A stretch of 6,661 bases of DNA. It comes from Fidelibacterota bacterium (GTDB taxonomy: Bacteria > Fidelibacterota > Fidelibacteria > Fidelibacterales > Fidelibacteraceae). The position numbers were made by a program, and so were the translations under genes. Of this stretch, positions 4,838 through 6,661 are shown one piece after another. The notes under the pieces are model-generated. The model worked only from the letters and a program-made list of their open reading frames with translations. It searched no databases and was not told the DNA's origin. Position 1 is the stretch's first letter. Each line of letters begins with the position of its first letter. Location: contig DAOVOB010000063.1 of the NCBI GenBank assembly GCA_030629925.1, positions 1 to 6,661 on the forward strand, in the 5' to 3' direction.

Positions 4838-6472
4838 ATGAAAAATTTTGTATCATATTTGAACAAACTATTGGGGCGTATGCCCTCGGATCTGGAACAG
4901 GAAGTCTTTGCTTGTTTTGATCCTTACGAACCGGATCGTGAAAAACGTTTTTTGCACTATAATCCTTCACAACCGCTTTATCTCAATATCGATGATGAGC
5001 ATTATGTTTATATCAGCAATCATACAAGCAAATTGCGTTGCCGCCTGGATATGGCAACACGACATTTGGATTCAACTGCTTGCTATAAGCATGAACATGG
5101 TACAATAATGCTGGGTGTGACCAAGCCTGAAGACGAGAAGCATCTTCGTTCCAAACATGCTAATTATCATATCTATGTGCAGCCCGCCACGGCGCATGCC
5201 GCTGCACAGTCGCTGGCATCTGCCAGTAAATTTGCCGACCATGTCTCTCTTATTCGTGATGAAACACCCTGGGAGCGACTGTGCCGTGTTTGTGTGGACA
5301 CAAACACCGGCGGGCATATCACCGCATCATCAAAGCGACTATTTAAAACTTATGAGAACGGATTGCTCTATATTGTCGAAGATTACCAACACCTGCATTT
5401 CAAAGAAGCTTGTAAAGAATTAGATAGCGTTCCTGTTTTTATTGGCCAGACTGTCTCATACCCTATTCTTAGTCTGGATAACGAAAAAGGATTTCTTGAG
5501 ATCCCGATATCGACCCTGAAAAGCCTTCAACAGGGACAGTTAAAATCCGGTGGTGTTAAACATCCGCTTGATCCAACAACCGCGGACAGTGAAACAATTG
5601 AAATTGACAATGAATATCCCGATGTCACAGATAGACTTTTCAAACTTCTTCACAATGAGCAAAATGAATATCCTGCAAAATATTATTCTTTTGAGGCTGG
5701 TATCCCGGAATTAAGGGTAGATGCACTTCCCCTGAACAGTTTATCATTTTCGCTTAATGGTATTGAGCTTCATACTTTGTCGAGCATTGTAAATTTGCGA
5801 ATAAGGGGATATAAACCATTAGCCCTTTCCTACTATATGGAAAGCACGGCTGATTCTCCCCAAGATATTGAAGCGTACTTATCAACGATTAAAAAAAGTG
5901 CAAAATTATTTAATATTCCAATAGCCAATAATTGCATAGTGCCCGGAGATACAAATCGCTTAAAACTATTTTTTATCTCAAAACACGATAAGAATGTATT
6001 GCCGTATACTTTTCAACAAAGCGGCAATTTTATTTGTCTACTTGGTGATCCTAATGGTGTACTAAAAGGCTCAGCCTATGCTTCTACGCATGGCAAGATC
6101 GAACCCTATACACCACCCGGGGTTATGACAGGGACATTGGCCGCCCTTGTCGACGTTATTAAAGAATGTGCCGAAAAAGATATCATTTCCTCTGCAGCCA
6201 TGATAGGGCGAGGTGGGCTGATCGCAACACTAAAAGAAGCAAGTTCTGAAGGATTGGGTGCAACAATTTACTCTGAAAGAAAAGGACCGGCCCAAGTTTT
6301 TATTTATGGTGAGCCTCAAGCAGCTACAATGGTCACACTCAAAGAGAACCATCTTATCGATCTTGCGCGAATTACATCAAATTTCAATCTTACTTCAACG
6401 ACAATTGGTCGTGTCACGGAAGATGCCAATATCTTGATTAATAATGAAACCTTACTTGTTTTAGGCAAATAA
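4838..6472 (+). CDS. Degenerate PurL-like protein (FGAM synthase / AIR-synthase-related fold)
   Basis: A 544-residue protein that can be followed by eye along PurL, the purine enzyme making FGAM from FGAR. LGRMPSDLEQEVF (12-24) matches the PurL start LGR-x-P-x3-E-x3-F. YHIYVQPATAHAAAQSLASAS (about 110-130) falls where PurL has its GARTGRDGI loop. ENGLLYIV through VFIGQT and IPISTL (174-227) match the end of the first half. NIPIANN (359-365), GNFICLLGDPNGVLKGSAY (396-414), IYGEPQA (489-495) and TTIGRV (521-526) match the second half. Signature active-site motifs are gone: SEHCSYK is replaced by FDPYEPD, HNHPS by SNHTS, and HDVSEGG by AAMIGRGG. Probably a non-catalytic paralogue. The ATG at 4838 keeps the conserved start; no Shine-Dalgarno is visible. 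A TATAAT at 4761-4766 could be its -10 box but lacks a good -35. No signal peptide or membrane segment. The alignment is from memory: family fairly sure, inactivity inferred. Confidence 0.75.
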   Translation: MKNFVSYLNKLLGRMPSDLEQEVFACFDPYEPDREKRFLHYNPSQPLYLNIDDEHYVYISNHTSKLRCRLDMATRHLDSTACYKHEHGTIMLGVTKPEDEKHLRSKHANYHIYVQPATAHAAAQSLASASKFADHVSLIRDETPWERLCRVCVDTNTGGHITASSKRLFKTYENGLLYIVEDYQHLHFKEACKELDSVPVFIGQTVSYPILSLDNEKGFLEIPISTLKSLQQGQLKSGGVKHPLDPTTADSETIEIDNEYPDVTDRLFKLLHNEQNEYPAKYYSFEAGIPELRVDALPLNSLSFSLNGIELHTLSSIVNLRIRGYKPLALSYYMESTADSPQDIEAYLSTIKKSAKLFNIPIANNCIVPGDTNRLKLFFISKHDKNVLPYTFQQSGNFICLLGDPNGVLKGSAYASTHGKIEPYTPPGVMTGTLAALVDVIKECAEKDIISSAAMIGRGGLIATLKEASSEGLGATIYSERKGPAQVFIYGEPQAATMVTLKENHLIDLARITSNFNLTSTTIGRVTEDANILINNETLLVLGK

Positions 6473-6509
6473 AATCAAGTATAACCGTCCTTTTTATTAC
6501 ATATTGTCA

Positions 6510-6538
6510 TTGACAGATAGACTATTATCATGTAAATT
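6510..6538 (+). promoter_or_regulatory. Probable promoter of the last gene
   Basis: A consensus TTGACA (6510-6515) and TAAATT (6533-6538, four of six bases) are 17 bp apart. The expected start near 6545 leaves a short leader containing GGAG. An inverted repeat TGTCA-T-TGACA (6505-6515) overlaps the -35 box. Confidence 0.5.
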
Positions 6539-6550
6539 GTGCGGATAAAT

Positions 6551-6554
6551 GGAG
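6551..6554 (+). promoter_or_regulatory. Shine-Dalgarno of the last gene
   Basis: GGAG lies 6 nt before the ATG at 6561, the clearest ribosome-binding site in the window. Confidence 0.65.
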
Positions 6555-6560
6555 TATATT

Positions 6561-6661
6561 ATGAATGCTGACGGTAACTTAAAAAGTAAATTAGCCCAAT
6601 GGTGGGAAAGCCTGAGTCCTAAAATTGACGAAGCTTACCACACCACAAAAGATAAAGCGGG
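6561..6661 (+). CDS. Start of an unrecognised gene (3' end outside window)
   Basis: Thirty-three codons from an ATG with a good Shine-Dalgarno and a likely promoter, running open to the window edge. The peptide is charged and helix-prone, with LAQWWESLSPKID (residues 11-23) and then EAYHTTKDKAG. No signal peptide is visible in this part. I do not recognise the family. It lies 88 bp downstream of the PurL-like stop in the same direction, but its own promoter suggests separate transcription. Confidence 0.6.
   Translation, partial: MNADGNLKSKLAQWWESLSPKIDEAYHTTKDKA

Noticed and set aside
4740..4970. N-terminal extension of the aldehyde dehydrogenase upstream of 4739
   Set aside because: The extra 77 residues have no family match and run into the divergent PurL-like gene. 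The ATG at 4739 has a Shine-Dalgarno site and gives standard class 3 numbering.
6473..6509. Intrinsic terminator after the PurL-like gene
   Set aside because: A T-rich stretch (6490-6496) is present, but no stable stem precedes it.

Overview
The window is bacterial chromosomal DNA of fairly low GC (about 40% by eye), densely coded, with ATG starts and A-rich leaders. No gene identifies the lineage. The array of short three-base-loop hairpins between genes resembles, from memory, intergenic hairpin arrays in Bacteroidota/Cloacimonadota-like and Planctomycetota-like genomes. An FCB-group or related uncultured bacterium is therefore a tentative guess only.

Layout. Bases 2-799 are the 3' part of uvrC: the RNase H-like nuclease and helix-hairpin-helix domains of the excinuclease subunit. 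It overlaps by 23 bp a YgjP-type zinc metallopeptidase gene (777-1475). A 423-bp non-coding gap follows (1476-1898). It holds a nested inverted repeat, five consecutive hairpins that all have exactly 3-nt loops, and a degenerate TTAACC hexamer tract. Next is an RlmD/RumA-type 23S rRNA (uracil-C5) methyltransferase (1899-3314), whose last codons themselves form a 9-bp, 3-nt-loop palindrome. It converges on a class 3 aldehyde dehydrogenase on the minus strand (3366-4739), with another imperfect palindrome between the two stops. The dehydrogenase has a good sigma70-like promoter in the divergent gap. On the other side of that gap is a 544-residue protein (4838-6472) that can be lined up by eye with PurL (FGAM synthase) from end to end but has lost the signature catalytic and metal/ATP motifs. 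The window ends in the first 33 codons of an unrecognised gene (6561 onward) with its own likely promoter and Shine-Dalgarno sequence.

How the genes relate. uvrC and the peptidase gene are probably co-transcribed and translationally coupled. The rest look like independent housekeeping or accessory units rather than one pathway: DNA repair, rRNA modification, aldehyde oxidation and a purine-enzyme relative. The two most interesting items are the apparently inactive PurL-like protein and the triloop-hairpin family, including the copy that forms the coding end of the methyltransferase gene.
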